Of a DNA stretch of 64,000 nucleotides, positions 24,870-34,227 are shown piece after piece; the stretch's first letter is position 1, and each line of letters opens with the position of its first letter. A program made the position numbers and the translations under genes. The DNA comes from Verrucomicrobiota bacterium (GTDB taxonomy: Bacteria; Verrucomicrobiota; Verrucomicrobiia; JABWAM01): NCBI GenBank assembly GCA_023269615.1, contig JAHFSY010000005.1, positions 1-64,000 on the forward strand, in the 5' to 3' direction. The notes beneath the pieces are model-generated. The model was not told the origin of the DNA, ran no database searches, and saw only the letters and a program-made list of their open reading frames with translations.

Positions 24870-25226
24870 TCACGCGACAAGGCGGATGGTCAATGGGTAT
24901 TTGTAAAACTGGCCTTCAGAAGCCTTGATTGCCGCCAGGATGGAACAGACGATGGATCCGATGGCAACCGCGAACAAAAGCGGAAACCCGATGAGAACAA
25001 AGCAGAGGGGAACCGAGATCAGGCCATAAATGTAAACCGAGATGTGAAAGTTGAGCGCTTCTTTCGCGTGCCTGGCCACCAGGTTGGACTCCTGTTTGTT
25101 GACGAGATAGATAACGAGCGGAAGGAGAAACCCAACGCCCAGCAGCAAGGATAAATGACACAGGATAATCCAAAGCTTGTCATCTTTTCCGGCGGGCGAT
25201 ACGGGAATGGGTGGGGATGGATCCAT
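24870..25226 (-). CDS. DUF4870-domain membrane protein
   Basis: This 118-residue protein fits DUF4870, a small Tic20-like membrane family. It has an N-terminal cytoplasmic stretch, a segment at about 21-42 (WIILCHLSLLLGVGFLLPL), the conserved loop NKQESNLVARHAKEALNFHISV (about 44-65), and two more hydrophobic segments (about 66-100). It ends in KYPLTIRLV, a typical family ending. Function is unknown. The ATG at 25226 is preferred to the TTG two codons upstream. It is convergent with prfC. Confidence 0.88.
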   Translation of the reverse strand: MDPSPPIPVSPAGKDDKLWIILCHLSLLLGVGFLLPLVIYLVNKQESNLVARHAKEALNFHISVYIYGLISVPLCFVLIGFPLLFAVAIGSIVCSILAAIKASEGQFYKYPLTIRLVA

Positions 25227-25410
25227 GGTCAAATGGTTTTATTGCCGTCAAATTTCGTCCGTTTAATGAGACTCCATGAAATGAGCGGGTTCGTCAAGGT
25301 CGACGGCTTCGAAATCATTGCTGCAAATTGTTGAGTGAGGATTTGCCAGGAAGGGTGGAAAAAAGGTCTGTCGTTTGAACCCCGCATCTGAGACAAGGAG
25401 AGTCGGTTTT

Positions 25411-26520
25411 ATGCGATATTTTTCCACGGCAATTTTCACCTTGCTGCTTGCTGCTGTGTGCGCCACCGCAGGCCAGCGGGTTTTTGACGTCGGGGAAGGC
25501 GCGGCCCACAGCGCACTGTGTCCAGCGCTTGATGTCGGCAAGCTGTATGCCGGGCGGGACCAGCACGCGGCGGAAAACCAGATTGTTCTGGATGTGTACG
25601 ATCTGGATGCCACGGGAAAACCATCTGCCGCGGCGAAAATGTACGAGGTGACCGTACCCCCGCCGGTTGACCTCGAGCAGACGAAGCAGGCGAGAAGCAT
25701 CATCGCTCTCGCCCGACACCCCAACAAGAAGAAGCTGTACGCAGGCTACGCCGAGGCATCTCCCAACGAGGATCACAAATATCTGGTGGTTTGGGACCTT
25801 GACCCCAAGGGCAACCCGGTGGGCAAGGCCCGCATCCTGTATCCGGGCAGTGATTCCAACTCGGTGACCGACTTCTTTGTGGATGAAAAGGACAAGATTC
25901 TCTACATGACCGCCTATTCCGACGGGCTGCTGGGTTGTCCCCTGGATGATACCGGCGAGCCCACTGGGACAGCTTTCAGGAAGGCCGACTTTGGCATCGG
26001 CAGCTACTCCAGCATCCTGTCCGGGGATTTTTCCCACATGCTCTACGGCGCCCACGCAACCTTTTATCATGCCACCCTCGATCATAAGGCAACGCCCGAC
26101 CCGCTTGAGCCGGTGCCGGAAAATTTCCCGATTCCCGGTGGCTCCAGTTTCCTGGGGGTGGCTCTTGCAGGCGAAACCTTGTTCGTTGCCGACCTGACGG
26201 GCGACCCCGCCACGTCCTCGCTCCACACGTGGCAGGTGGACAAGGCCACGTTGAAGCCGCAGGGGCTCGGCGCCCACATTCCGAAAATCCACCCGGCCGC
26301 CGTCGCCCATCACACGCGGCAAGCCGCGTACATCGCCACCTACCTGCCCGGGGCGGAAGGAGCGCCCGGTGGATTTCAGTTGTTCAAGTACGAGCCGGTC
26401 CCCGCGGGACAAAGTCCCGTTCCAATAAAAATCAGCAGCGATTTTGACAACGTTGCCCTGAAAGCCATCGCCGTGGATGAAGCCAGCGGCAACATCTACA
26501 TCAGCACCCAAAACCAATGA
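25411..26520 (+). CDS. Secreted beta-propeller-like protein
   Basis: This 369-residue protein starts with a signal peptide (about 1-21, cleavage near CATAG). The rest is made of blade-like units, each carrying a KLYAG or similar strand and a DLDxxGxPxG turn (WDLDPKGNPVGKA, CPLDDTGEPTGTA). It ends VDEASGNIYIST. This pattern suggests a 6- or 7-bladed propeller. It is a paralog of the protein at 57266-58378, sharing the same turns and ending. An AAGGAG site lies 10 bases before the ATG. The role is unknown; it is presumably periplasmic or exported. Confidence 0.75.
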   Translation: MRYFSTAIFTLLLAAVCATAGQRVFDVGEGAAHSALCPALDVGKLYAGRDQHAAENQIVLDVYDLDATGKPSAAAKMYEVTVPPPVDLEQTKQARSIIALARHPNKKKLYAGYAEASPNEDHKYLVVWDLDPKGNPVGKARILYPGSDSNSVTDFFVDEKDKILYMTAYSDGLLGCPLDDTGEPTGTAFRKADFGIGSYSSILSGDFSHMLYGAHATFYHATLDHKATPDPLEPVPENFPIPGGSSFLGVALAGETLFVADLTGDPATSSLHTWQVDKATLKPQGLGAHIPKIHPAAVAHHTRQAAYIATYLPGAEGAPGGFQLFKYEPVPAGQSPVPIKISSDFDNVALKAIAVDEASGNIYISTQNQ

Positions 26521-26572
26521 CTGATTTCTCCAGGGCATCCGCGTGGCGATGCCCAAAAGCAATCATCAGGCA

Positions 26573-28768
26573 ATGAAATCGTCAACGCGCCTCATCCTCT
26601 GCCTGGCCATTCTTATCGCGGGTGGCGGCATTGCACTGGTTCGCCATATCACGCGGGCAATTCATGATCAGGAGGGCGTTGCAGGCATCGAGCTTCAATA
26701 TCCCGAAAAAATCAATCTTCATGCCATGCAGCTCACATTTGCTGCGAATGCCCATGCGGGCGCCATGGATTTCTACACTTGGGACGGCACGCAATGGCAG
26801 AAGCAAGCATCACGACGCGGCAATAGAGACTCGAAGGTGCTCCTATCAACCATTTCAGGAGTTCCAATCACCACATCACGCATACGCCTGGTGTTTTCGA
26901 ATCCCTACATCTATCCTCTTGTGCGGCTGGTGGGGGCTGTTCCACTCACCGACCACCCCAATACAATTCCTGTTCCTGAGGCGCACATCTACGGCACATA
27001 TTCTCCAGTCAATGTGCCCGCCGCACAGCTGGCCGAGATCCTGAAGCCTTCTGCTGGAATTCCATTTTATACTGAACGATTTACGGTTTATCCGCGTTTG
27101 ATCAATCTGTATTTTGCGGGCCATGGATTGTTGGATCTGGCGTTTTCCATGTTGATTCTCATCCTGATCGCCGCCTTTGTCTTTATTCCTGGTTATGTCA
27201 TGGCCTGCCATGTCAGAGGACTGACACCGCTCGAGCAGTTTTGCAGCTCATGGGTTTTTAGCATCTGCATATTATTTCTAATCGGATTTGCAACAAGATG
27301 CTTTCATGATGATTTATCATATATATATATTCTTTTTGTCATCGTATGTGGCATCGTTTTTATCAACAAGCGTCTTTATACAAGGTTGGTTCACATTCCA
27401 ATCATGTATGTCCTGGCTCCCGTGCTATGCGCATGTCTGCTGCTGAGCGTCTCCATTTTGTACAGCTCAGGTCCGAATGGATTCTGTGAAACGACGGGCT
27501 TCGACTTTCAGGCCGATTACTTGATGCAGTACAATGCTTCGCAAATGTTTTATTATCGGCTAAGCCACAAAAGCGATCTCGTGAGCGTCTGGTTGTGGGG
27601 TTTCCATCTGGCGGACAGAACACAACTGCTTCCGCTGTCCGTGCTGCCGCTTCTTGTGTGTTTTGGCAACGCATTCAAGGTGTTTGAAATGTACATCCTG
27701 TTCCTGATGTCGTTATTTCCAATAACAGCGATGCTCTTGTCGCGAAAATGGTTTGATGAATCATCGTCACGATTGACGGGGTTTGCAACGGCCATTTTAC
27801 CCATCGTTCTTATCAGCGTCATCTGGTTTCCGTATCGGATAGCATCCTGTTCGCTGCTGCTTTTGGCGTTTTATTTTTGTTCCACATCCGCCTCAACAAG
27901 GCGGTGCGACCATCCGTGGCTGGCGGGCTTGTGTGCTTCTGCCGCATATCTGGTTCACCCGAATGCGGGTCCCTGGGCTCTTGGCGTCATTGCGCTTGCC
28001 GTGCTGACGCCACAACCCCTGATGGGACGGATTCTTTCAGGATGCATCATTGCGGGGCTCACCGGATTGGCCTTCCTTGGGTGGAATCTCTGGTCAAAGC
28101 TCTATGATCAGCCGTCCGTCCTGTATCTTTTTCCTCTTTGCATCAATGGATGGGGTGAGATTTCGCTTGGGAAAGAAGTGCTGCTTCGGCAATTTTCCGA
28201 AGCTCCATATTCTGTCATCATAGGAAACAGGCTTTCAAACGTATGGAGCATGATCTGGATCTGGTATGAGCGAAAGAACTGGTGTGATCTAGGCGCGCCT
28301 TTTTGGTGCACGCTCACCGGTGGAATTGGACTGTTGCTTGCTGGTTTTGCATACTGGAACTTTTTTCAAAAGCGAGCCGCATTGAAAATCCAGCTGCTGT
28401 GCAGCGTATTGTTTCCCACCATCATTCAAGTCATCATGACGGGCTGGTATGAAAAGGTGTTTGGCATATACGTCTTCCCGTCCATCATGATCTTTGTGCT
28501 ATGCGGTGCTGACGCCATATCTCGGCTAAAGCCGTGCTATATCAAAACCTGTATTATTCTCATGATCGCGGAAAGCATCTGGACCGTATGGGCTGCCTGG
28601 CTGAAAATTTATCAGTGTCATATTTCGGCCGAACTTCTCGCTACCTGCCTTTCTCTTTCGGCGGTTGGCTATGGCATGGCATTGTATGTGTTTTGGACTG
28701 ATCATGGATCTGCCCGCCTAATTTCACCCCCCACGGGTGATCCTGCCGTCCAACCACATGTGGCTTGA
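26573..28768 (+). CDS. Large polytopic membrane protein, possibly GT-C-like
   Basis: This 731-residue protein begins with one membrane segment (about 7-25), then a soluble region (about 26-175), followed by roughly 13-15 further transmembrane segments to the C-terminus. The layout resembles lipid-linked-sugar glycosyltransferases of the GT-C fold or polymer flippases, but I see no diagnostic catalytic motif. The soluble region, with YTWDGTQWQK and a jelly-roll-like pattern, could be a carbohydrate-binding domain. The coding sequence contains AT-rich patches unlike its flanks, for example near 27300-27330, which hints at transfer. The methyltransferase gene follows after 2 bases. Starts at 26549 and 26543 are alternatives. 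Confidence 0.65.
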   Translation: MKSSTRLILCLAILIAGGGIALVRHITRAIHDQEGVAGIELQYPEKINLHAMQLTFAANAHAGAMDFYTWDGTQWQKQASRRGNRDSKVLLSTISGVPITTSRIRLVFSNPYIYPLVRLVGAVPLTDHPNTIPVPEAHIYGTYSPVNVPAAQLAEILKPSAGIPFYTERFTVYPRLINLYFAGHGLLDLAFSMLILILIAAFVFIPGYVMACHVRGLTPLEQFCSSWVFSICILFLIGFATRCFHDDLSYIYILFVIVCGIVFINKRLYTRLVHIPIMYVLAPVLCACLLLSVSILYSSGPNGFCETTGFDFQADYLMQYNASQMFYYRLSHKSDLVSVWLWGFHLADRTQLLPLSVLPLLVCFGNAFKVFEMYILFLMSLFPITAMLLSRKWFDESSSRLTGFATAILPIVLISVIWFPYRIASCSLLLLAFYFCSTSASTRRCDHPWLAGLCASAAYLVHPNAGPWALGVIALAVLTPQPLMGRILSGCIIAGLTGLAFLGWNLWSKLYDQPSVLYLFPLCINGWGEISLGKEVLLRQFSEAPYSVIIGNRLSNVWSMIWIWYERKNWCDLGAPFWCTLTGGIGLLLAGFAYWNFFQKRAALKIQLLCSVLFPTIIQVIMTGWYEKVFGIYVFPSIMIFVLCGADAISRLKPCYIKTCIILMIAESIWTVWAAWLKIYQCHISAELLATCLSLSAVGYGMALYVFWTDHGSARLISPPTGDPAVQPHVA

Positions 28769-28770
28769 AT

Positions 28771-29397
28771 ATGGCTCAAATCACCTCTGGAATTCGCTCC
28801 ATTCTTTCCTGGCATTGGATCTACGACCTTTTGCAGTGGAGCGTCGGCGCGCATCACGCCCGCCAGAGGGCACTGGCCCTCATTCCTCTTCGGCCGGGAA
28901 GCCGCATTCTCGACATCGGGTGCGGAACGGGAAGGACCCTCGATTACCTGCGGGATGTTCGGTACCAGGGCTTCGATCTCAACCAGGATTACATCATGGC
29001 TGCACAAAAACGATATGGCCGAGCGAGCTTCAATTGTGGTGATGCCGCCGCCTTTGAATGGAGTGGCGATGCGGAGAAATTTGATGTCGCGATAGCCTTC
29101 GCTCTGATCCATCACCTCGACGATGAGGCTGTTCTTAGACTGTTACACGTTGTGCGCAACCTCCTGAACCCCGGCGGATTGTTTGTAACGCTGGATAATT
29201 GTTTGACCGATGACCAAAGCGCCATGGCTCGGTGGTTCATCCTCAGGGATCGGGGACAAAATATCCGCACCGAGCAGCAATATCGCGACCTTTTGGGACA
29301 GGTTTTTGGTTCAGTGGAGACTTTCATCCATCATGACCTGCTGCGCATCCCATACACCCATATTTTTTCACGCTGCAGACCCATCCAATCGCCGTAG
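28771..29397 (+). CDS. Class I SAM-dependent methyltransferase
   Basis: This 208-residue Rossmann-fold methyltransferase has the SAM-binding motif ILDIGCGTGRTLDYL at about residues 46-60, an acidic residue in GFDLNQDY, and the post-motif IAFALIHHLDD. It closely resembles the methyltransferase at 48867-49508, sharing HHLDD and an xWxIxxDRGxxIR block, so the two are paralogs. The acceptor is unknown, perhaps a lipid-linked sugar given the locus. It follows the membrane protein gene by 2 bases and is convergent to a GT2 gene. Confidence 0.88.
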   Translation: MAQITSGIRSILSWHWIYDLLQWSVGAHHARQRALALIPLRPGSRILDIGCGTGRTLDYLRDVRYQGFDLNQDYIMAAQKRYGRASFNCGDAAAFEWSGDAEKFDVAIAFALIHHLDDEAVLRLLHVVRNLLNPGGLFVTLDNCLTDDQSAMARWFILRDRGQNIRTEQQYRDLLGQVFGSVETFIHHDLLRIPYTHIFSRCRPIQSP

Positions 29398-29414
29398 CAA
29401 TACGAGCGTGCTCC

Positions 29415-30368
29415 TTATTCAGGCGGAGCGTCCTGCGTGCTTTCCGAGATGAAAGCAATGGGCCATTTTCGCGACTCGTCACACAAGCGGGAAATGTATT
29501 CACCCATGATACCAAGGCAAAGCAATTGTGTGCTCCCCAAAATTGCCATGAAGACAATCAATGATGCGTATCCAGGCGGTCTTTCCTTTCCTATAAACCA
29601 CCAACAAACAATGACCACGGCGTAGATGAAAGATATGATCCCCACCGTCAGTCCAAGAAATGTTGCCAGCCTGAGTGGAACATATGAAAATCCTAAAATT
29701 CCTGTCATGGCAATTCGGATATATTTGAAAATATTGTACCCCGGGCTCCCATAGGCGCGCGCTGCACGGGTATACTCGATACCTGTCTGGCGAAAACCCA
29801 CCCAGGCGCGTATTCCGCGCCAGAATGGGCGCGCCTCACATAGCTGGAGCATCGCATCGACCACGCGCCGCCGCATGCAACAAAAATCCCCGGCGTCCAT
29901 GGGAATCAGCGACTCGGCCATCTGGTTGAAAATGCGATAATAAAGCGCATAGGCCATCCGTTTCAAGAGCCCCTCCTTGCGCTCGCGTCGGATTCCATAG
30001 ACAACGTCGTAACCGTCGTACAGTCTCTTGAAAAATCCCGGCAAGAGCGATGGCGGATCCTGCATATCATCATCAATGATCGCCACAAATTCGCCGCGGC
30101 TCTGACGAAGGCCCACGGCAAGAGCTGCTTGATGACCGAAATTGCGGGACAGGCGAAAGCCACGAATGGGAAAACCTTTCTGAGCCAGGCCTTTTATTTT
30201 CTCGTAGGAGTCGTCACGGCTGCCATCATCCACCATCACCAACTCGTATCGGATTGCTGATGCCTTCATGAGTTGGTCAATCTCTCTGACAAGAATATCC
30301 AAGCCCATGCCGGAGTTATAAACTGGCACAACAATACTGTGCAAACCATCCGCGGTCTTTGAACTCAT
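29415..30368 (-). CDS. Glycosyltransferase family 2, polyprenyl-phosphate sugar transferase type
   Basis: This 317-residue GT2 enzyme is of the DPM1/GtrB type and likely transfers a sugar from a nucleotide donor to undecaprenyl phosphate. The GT-A domain opens with SIVVPVYNSG, then MVDDGSRDDS (about 40-49), and the metal-binding IIDDDMQDPP near 95-104. Two C-terminal transmembrane segments follow (about 232-260 and 270-298). The ATG at 30368 overlaps the stop of the upstream methyltransferase in an ATGA, so the genes are translationally coupled. The sugar is unknown. Confidence 0.92.
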   Translation of the reverse strand: MSSKTADGLHSIVVPVYNSGMGLDILVREIDQLMKASAIRYELVMVDDGSRDDSYEKIKGLAQKGFPIRGFRLSRNFGHQAALAVGLRQSRGEFVAIIDDDMQDPPSLLPGFFKRLYDGYDVVYGIRRERKEGLLKRMAYALYYRIFNQMAESLIPMDAGDFCCMRRRVVDAMLQLCEARPFWRGIRAWVGFRQTGIEYTRAARAYGSPGYNIFKYIRIAMTGILGFSYVPLRLATFLGLTVGIISFIYAVVIVCWWFIGKERPPGYASLIVFMAILGSTQLLCLGIMGEYISRLCDESRKWPIAFISESTQDAPPE

Positions 30369-31060
30369 AAAGTTTTCTGCATGGCAAGATAGTATTGGGC
30401 CCCGATTGGAACGCCGGCAAGCCATTTTTCAAGACAGCGGCATGTTCCGTCAAAAAATGGAGAAAAGATGATGAACTGACGTTGGACAATATCCAGTCTG
30501 GTGCTTTTTATCATCCGCCGCAGCGTTGCTGGCCAGACAAGCTTGACTCCAACATCAAATTCGCAGCGACTCACCACGCATCGAGTAAACGGATTGATGG
30601 GATTATGCTCAAACACGAGAACGCTTCCACCAACCTTAGTCACCCTTGCCATTTCTTTTATAAAATGATTTCGTCCAGCCTGGGGCACATGATGAAGAAC
30701 GCAAATTGCAAACGTCATGTCAAAATGACCGTCTTCATATGGCAGGCGCAAGCCGTCATAGGATTTGTAGTTTCCTCTCGCATTGGCGTTTCTGGCCACT
30801 GTTAACAGCGCTTCAGATACATCCACTCCATGGACCTGTTCGATGTCCCGAAGCAGGCACGTGTCGGTTGACCCAATACCGCAACCGACGTCCAACACCG
30901 CAGCATGTTTCGGATCTGACATGGTTCGCTGCAAGTACTGAAAAATGAGCCTGGCCTTGTACTCGGTGAACTTGTCATGAAGACCCGGCGCAAGGCCACC
31001 GAGGGCCTTGTTAACAGCACACGAGTAGGTGTGCTGGTACGCATCAAACTCATTTTTCAT
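30365..31060 (-). CDS. Class I SAM-dependent methyltransferase
   Basis: This 231-residue methyltransferase has motif I VLDVGCGIGSTDTCL at about 55-69, VHGVDVSEALL for the acidic loop, and AICVLHHVPQ after the substrate-pocket region. It resembles UbiE/COQ5-like enzymes at the fold level only. It is translationally coupled to the GT2 gene that follows, suggesting it modifies the same lipid-linked sugar or glycan. Confidence 0.88.
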   Translation of the reverse strand: MKNEFDAYQHTYSCAVNKALGGLAPGLHDKFTEYKARLIFQYLQRTMSDPKHAAVLDVGCGIGSTDTCLLRDIEQVHGVDVSEALLTVARNANARGNYKSYDGLRLPYEDGHFDMTFAICVLHHVPQAGRNHFIKEMARVTKVGGSVLVFEHNPINPFTRCVVSRCEFDVGVKLVWPATLRRMIKSTRLDIVQRQFIIFSPFFDGTCRCLEKWLAGVPIGAQYYLAMQKTL

Positions 31061-31094
31061 TTATACATTTGCCGTGCCGTCTCTCACCATGGTC

Positions 31095-32018
31095 TCAGAG
31101 AAAGTCAGCACACATCCGCTTGATTCCATCATGAATTGCAATCTTCGGCTTCCACCCCAACTCAGTGGCGGCCTTCGCGTGGTTCAGCACAACCCATGGA
31201 GGAAGGCTCGTTGAATCAGGGAGCGGTTCAGGCTGAACAATGATCCGCTTTCCGGAATACTTCTCGATGATCGACAATATTTCACGAACGGAGCATCCAA
31301 TCCCGGTGCCCACGTTGAAGATGGAAAATGAACCGGGCGCCATGAGGCAGTGCTCGACGATTTCACATACATCTTCCAAATGAATGTAATCGCGGACGTT
31401 TCCAGAGTCGCCATACACGATGGTGGGCTGGCCCCGCCGAATTTCGTCGATCACCGTCCCAATTAATCCCTGGCGTCGCTCGGCAGGAAGCAAGGTGCCG
31501 TACGGATTTCCGATTCGCAAGACCGTAGCCTGAAGATGTGATTTATTGCTCCACATCCTCAAATACTGCTCAACTGCGAGCTTTTGAATGGCATAGGAGG
31601 AAACAGGGATACATGGATCCGTCTCATCAAATGGCCTGCGTTGATTTGAAATTCCATAAACATTGCTGCTACTGGCATAAATGAAATGGGGCTTTGACGC
31701 ATTCAATCGAATTGCCTCGAGCAGGGTCAGTGTGGGCAGCAAATTAGCCATCGCATCGGCCAGAGGATTGTCGTTGGATGTGAAAGGCGTATAAGTATGG
31801 GCCAGATGGATGATGACATCCAATCCCGTCACAAATTCAGCACAATCTCTGGCCGAAATCAGGTCCATTTTCCGCCACTTAATCAAGGGATCTGAGCGGG
31901 AATCTTCCGGAATCATTGAGCGCGATAGAGCGCGAATCGTATGTTTACCCGACTTTAGAAGACGTTTAAGCAGGTAAGAACCGATAAAGCCGCCGGCACC
32001 AGTGATTCCAAGACGCAT
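31095..32018 (-). CDS. NAD-dependent epimerase/dehydratase (SDR)
   Basis: This extended SDR (307 aa) has NAD-binding GAGGFIGSYL at about 7-16, the active-site serine region YASSSNVYG at about 116-124, YAIQK as the catalytic YxxxK near 146-150, and a downstream RDYIHLEDV typical of UDP-sugar epimerases. It probably acts on a nucleotide sugar; UDP-glucose 4-epimerase-like chemistry is the nearest guess. It lies in a minus-strand run with methyltransferase and GT2 genes. Confidence 0.88.
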   Translation of the reverse strand: MRLGITGAGGFIGSYLLKRLLKSGKHTIRALSRSMIPEDSRSDPLIKWRKMDLISARDCAEFVTGLDVIIHLAHTYTPFTSNDNPLADAMANLLPTLTLLEAIRLNASKPHFIYASSSNVYGISNQRRPFDETDPCIPVSSYAIQKLAVEQYLRMWSNKSHLQATVLRIGNPYGTLLPAERRQGLIGTVIDEIRRGQPTIVYGDSGNVRDYIHLEDVCEIVEHCLMAPGSFSIFNVGTGIGCSVREILSIIEKYSGKRIIVQPEPLPDSTSLPPWVVLNHAKAATELGWKPKIAIHDGIKRMCADFL

Positions 32019-32098
32019 CGGATGAATTTTCGGCCATCTTCGTCAGGCGACTTGCGTTTGTCAAGCGGCCAAGAGATCCAGTGGTCCCTCTGGGCGAT

Positions 32099-33019
32099 TT
32101 ATTTCCCGGCCCGAAGGCGGATGATGGGGAGCGATCCCGGCCCAAGGCGGCCCAACAAACACGCAAGCAACCCAAGAACATTCAGCACCAGGCGTGCCGG
32201 CTTCCAGCGCGCGAACGCACTCAGGTGGACTTTTTCCCAGCATTCAATGCCTGGCCGCAGGGAGAGGAGATACGATCCGACATACAACGGATGTTTCCAC
32301 GAGGATGCCTCGATGGATATCTGCCTGAAACCCGCCTTTTCTGCCATGGAGCGAAGGGTGGCGGGCGTGAAATGCCAGAAGTGACGCGGCACATCCAAGG
32401 CAAACCAGAACGGCCCAAGCCAGCGTGCCTCGATGCTTCCGTAATTTGGAACCTCCACCACAAGCTCTCCACCCGGCCCAAGTAACTCACGCGCCTTGAT
32501 CAAAGTGTCCAGCGGCGCTGGCACATGTTCCAGAACATGCCAGAGCGTGACCAGGTCGAAGGAGTTTTCTTGAAATTTCGCATTCTCGAACGGGCCGAAT
32601 TGCACGCGGTCCCGGATCGCCGGCGGCAAATGATCCCGTGCGCTTTCGGAAGGTTCCAGCCCATGAACATCGAATCCGGCCGAGGCCATGAGATCGAGAA
32701 AAACCCCGCCACCGCAACCGACGTCCAGAACCTTGCCGCCCGATTTGGACTGCCTCGCGTAACAAACGCGCTCGCGATCAAAATAATCACCCAACCATTT
32801 GACCAGCGCGCTGCTTTCAGGCGTGTAATATTCCCCGCAATAAAACGGCCCCATCTCCTCAAGAGACGGGCGCGGGGATGTGTAAACGAGGCCGCATGAT
32901 CTGCAGCGCTGCAACCAGAATTTCTGACCGGTCACCCTCAGTCGTGAATTCTCCGCCTCAAACAGCGGCTCGGCATTTGTGCCTCCACACAATCCGCAGG
33001 GAACGGTTTCCAGATTCAT
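32099..33019 (-). CDS. Methyltransferase with N-terminal zinc ribbon
   Basis: This 306-residue class I methyltransferase begins with a four-cysteine zinc ribbon (CGLCGG at about 8-13 and CRSCG at about 40-44). Motif I, VLDVGCGGGVFLDLM, is near 93-107 and LWHVLEHVPAPLD near 155-167. N-terminal ribbons are common in methyltransferases of sugar and polysaccharide pathways, including C-methyltransferases, but the length is shorter than NovU/TylC3. The ATG at 33019 overlaps the stop of the upstream glycosyltransferase gene (ATGA). Confidence 0.88.
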   Translation of the reverse strand: MNLETVPCGLCGGTNAEPLFEAENSRLRVTGQKFWLQRCRSCGLVYTSPRPSLEEMGPFYCGEYYTPESSALVKWLGDYFDRERVCYARQSKSGGKVLDVGCGGGVFLDLMASAGFDVHGLEPSESARDHLPPAIRDRVQFGPFENAKFQENSFDLVTLWHVLEHVPAPLDTLIKARELLGPGGELVVEVPNYGSIEARWLGPFWFALDVPRHFWHFTPATLRSMAEKAGFRQISIEASSWKHPLYVGSYLLSLRPGIECWEKVHLSAFARWKPARLVLNVLGLLACLLGRLGPGSLPIIRLRAGK

Positions 33020-34224
33020 GATGCTCCCCCCTGGCTCCATGTCATGCCCAGTCCCCGCAGCCGCTGGCTGATGGCGTCGAGAATCTGTTGCGCACGCACA
33101 TCCCAATCCCATTCGGCGCCGGCCGCCCTTGCCTCGGCGCTCAGGCTCGCGTACCGGTCCGCGTCGTTCAACAGACGAAGAATATTTCCGGCAAATTCCC
33201 CCAGGTCGCCCTCCCGCGCCTTGAGAAAACCCTTGGGATAATAAGTCTTCAACGAAAGCAGGTCGAAGGCCACGCCCGGTAGGCCGCACACCAGCGCCTC
33301 CGCAGCGGCCATCCCCCCGCTGTCATAAATCGCGGGGTGAACCACCACGCGGGACGCCTTGATGACCCGGTATTTTTCCACGCCATCCAGGAAACCCGGA
33401 AAATCCACCCGATCCTCCAGCCTCATCTGTTTCCGCATCTCCCTGAGTTCCCCCTCGAGCACACCCAGGCCGATCATGGCCAGCCGTGCATCGGGTTTCT
33501 CCGCCACCACCCGCTTCCAGATTTCCAGTAATTCACGAACCCCTTTCTGGGGATGAAACCGCCCGATGAACACCGCGTCGTATCTTTTTTCAGAAGGCTC
33601 CGGCACCGACCGCGGAATGGTTAAATCCACACCACCTCGCACCGCGAAAACCGAATCGGGGGACCTCCCGAGCGCCATCATGCGCTCGCGATCCTCCTCC
33701 CCCGTCACGAGAATCATGTCCGCATGCTTCAACATGCGCCGCAGGTACCATTGTTGCACGGGACGATACATCGTGAAGAGCCCGCCTGGCCCCGGCTTTC
33801 CCGACATAAAATCCGCAAGCGGCGGCGCAAACAAATAAAATGCAGCCACCCAGGGAATGTCCGGGCGCCTCCGCTTCCACTCCAGCGCCGGCAAACTGTC
33901 CGGCAAAAAGTCGGAGCTCGACACAATGAGCGGGGAACGGTCCTTTGAAAAATTCACCCGCCTCGCCTCACGGCATCCGATCCATGTCTGCGCCGCAAAC
34001 AGACCGCCCTTTCCCAGAAACTGCCAGCGCGCGGCGGACCAGTTGACGTGGTGGATTCCCTCCAACTTTTGATGTTCGCACAGCTGGCGCGTCCCCTCCC
34101 ATCCGTAGAGCGTGACAGGATGCCGCCCGGTCCAGCGGCGGATGCATTCCACCATGATGCGATCTCCGCCGCTCAATGAACTGGGCGGCGGCACGACACA
34201 GTTGGCAACCCAATGGATATCCAT
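33016..34224 (-). CDS. Glycosyltransferase family 4
   Basis: This 402-residue GT-B glycosyltransferase carries the C-terminal family signature: VFIGRFHPQKGVRELLEIW at about 219-237, LAMIGLG at about 247, and the EX7E-like region HPAIYDSGGMAAAEALVCG at about 295-313 for nucleotide-sugar binding. It probably adds one sugar to a growing glycan on the cytoplasmic face. It is coupled to the zinc-ribbon methyltransferase downstream and starts 3 bases after the GT39-like gene ends. Confidence 0.92.
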   Translation of the reverse strand: MDIHWVANCVVPPPSSLSGGDRIMVECIRRWTGRHPVTLYGWEGTRQLCEHQKLEGIHHVNWSAARWQFLGKGGLFAAQTWIGCREARRVNFSKDRSPLIVSSSDFLPDSLPALEWKRRRPDIPWVAAFYLFAPPLADFMSGKPGPGGLFTMYRPVQQWYLRRMLKHADMILVTGEEDRERMMALGRSPDSVFAVRGGVDLTIPRSVPEPSEKRYDAVFIGRFHPQKGVRELLEIWKRVVAEKPDARLAMIGLGVLEGELREMRKQMRLEDRVDFPGFLDGVEKYRVIKASRVVVHPAIYDSGGMAAAEALVCGLPGVAFDLLSLKTYYPKGFLKAREGDLGEFAGNILRLLNDADRYASLSAEARAAGAEWDWDVRAQQILDAISQRLRGLGMTWSQGGAS

Positions 34225-34227
34225 GGC

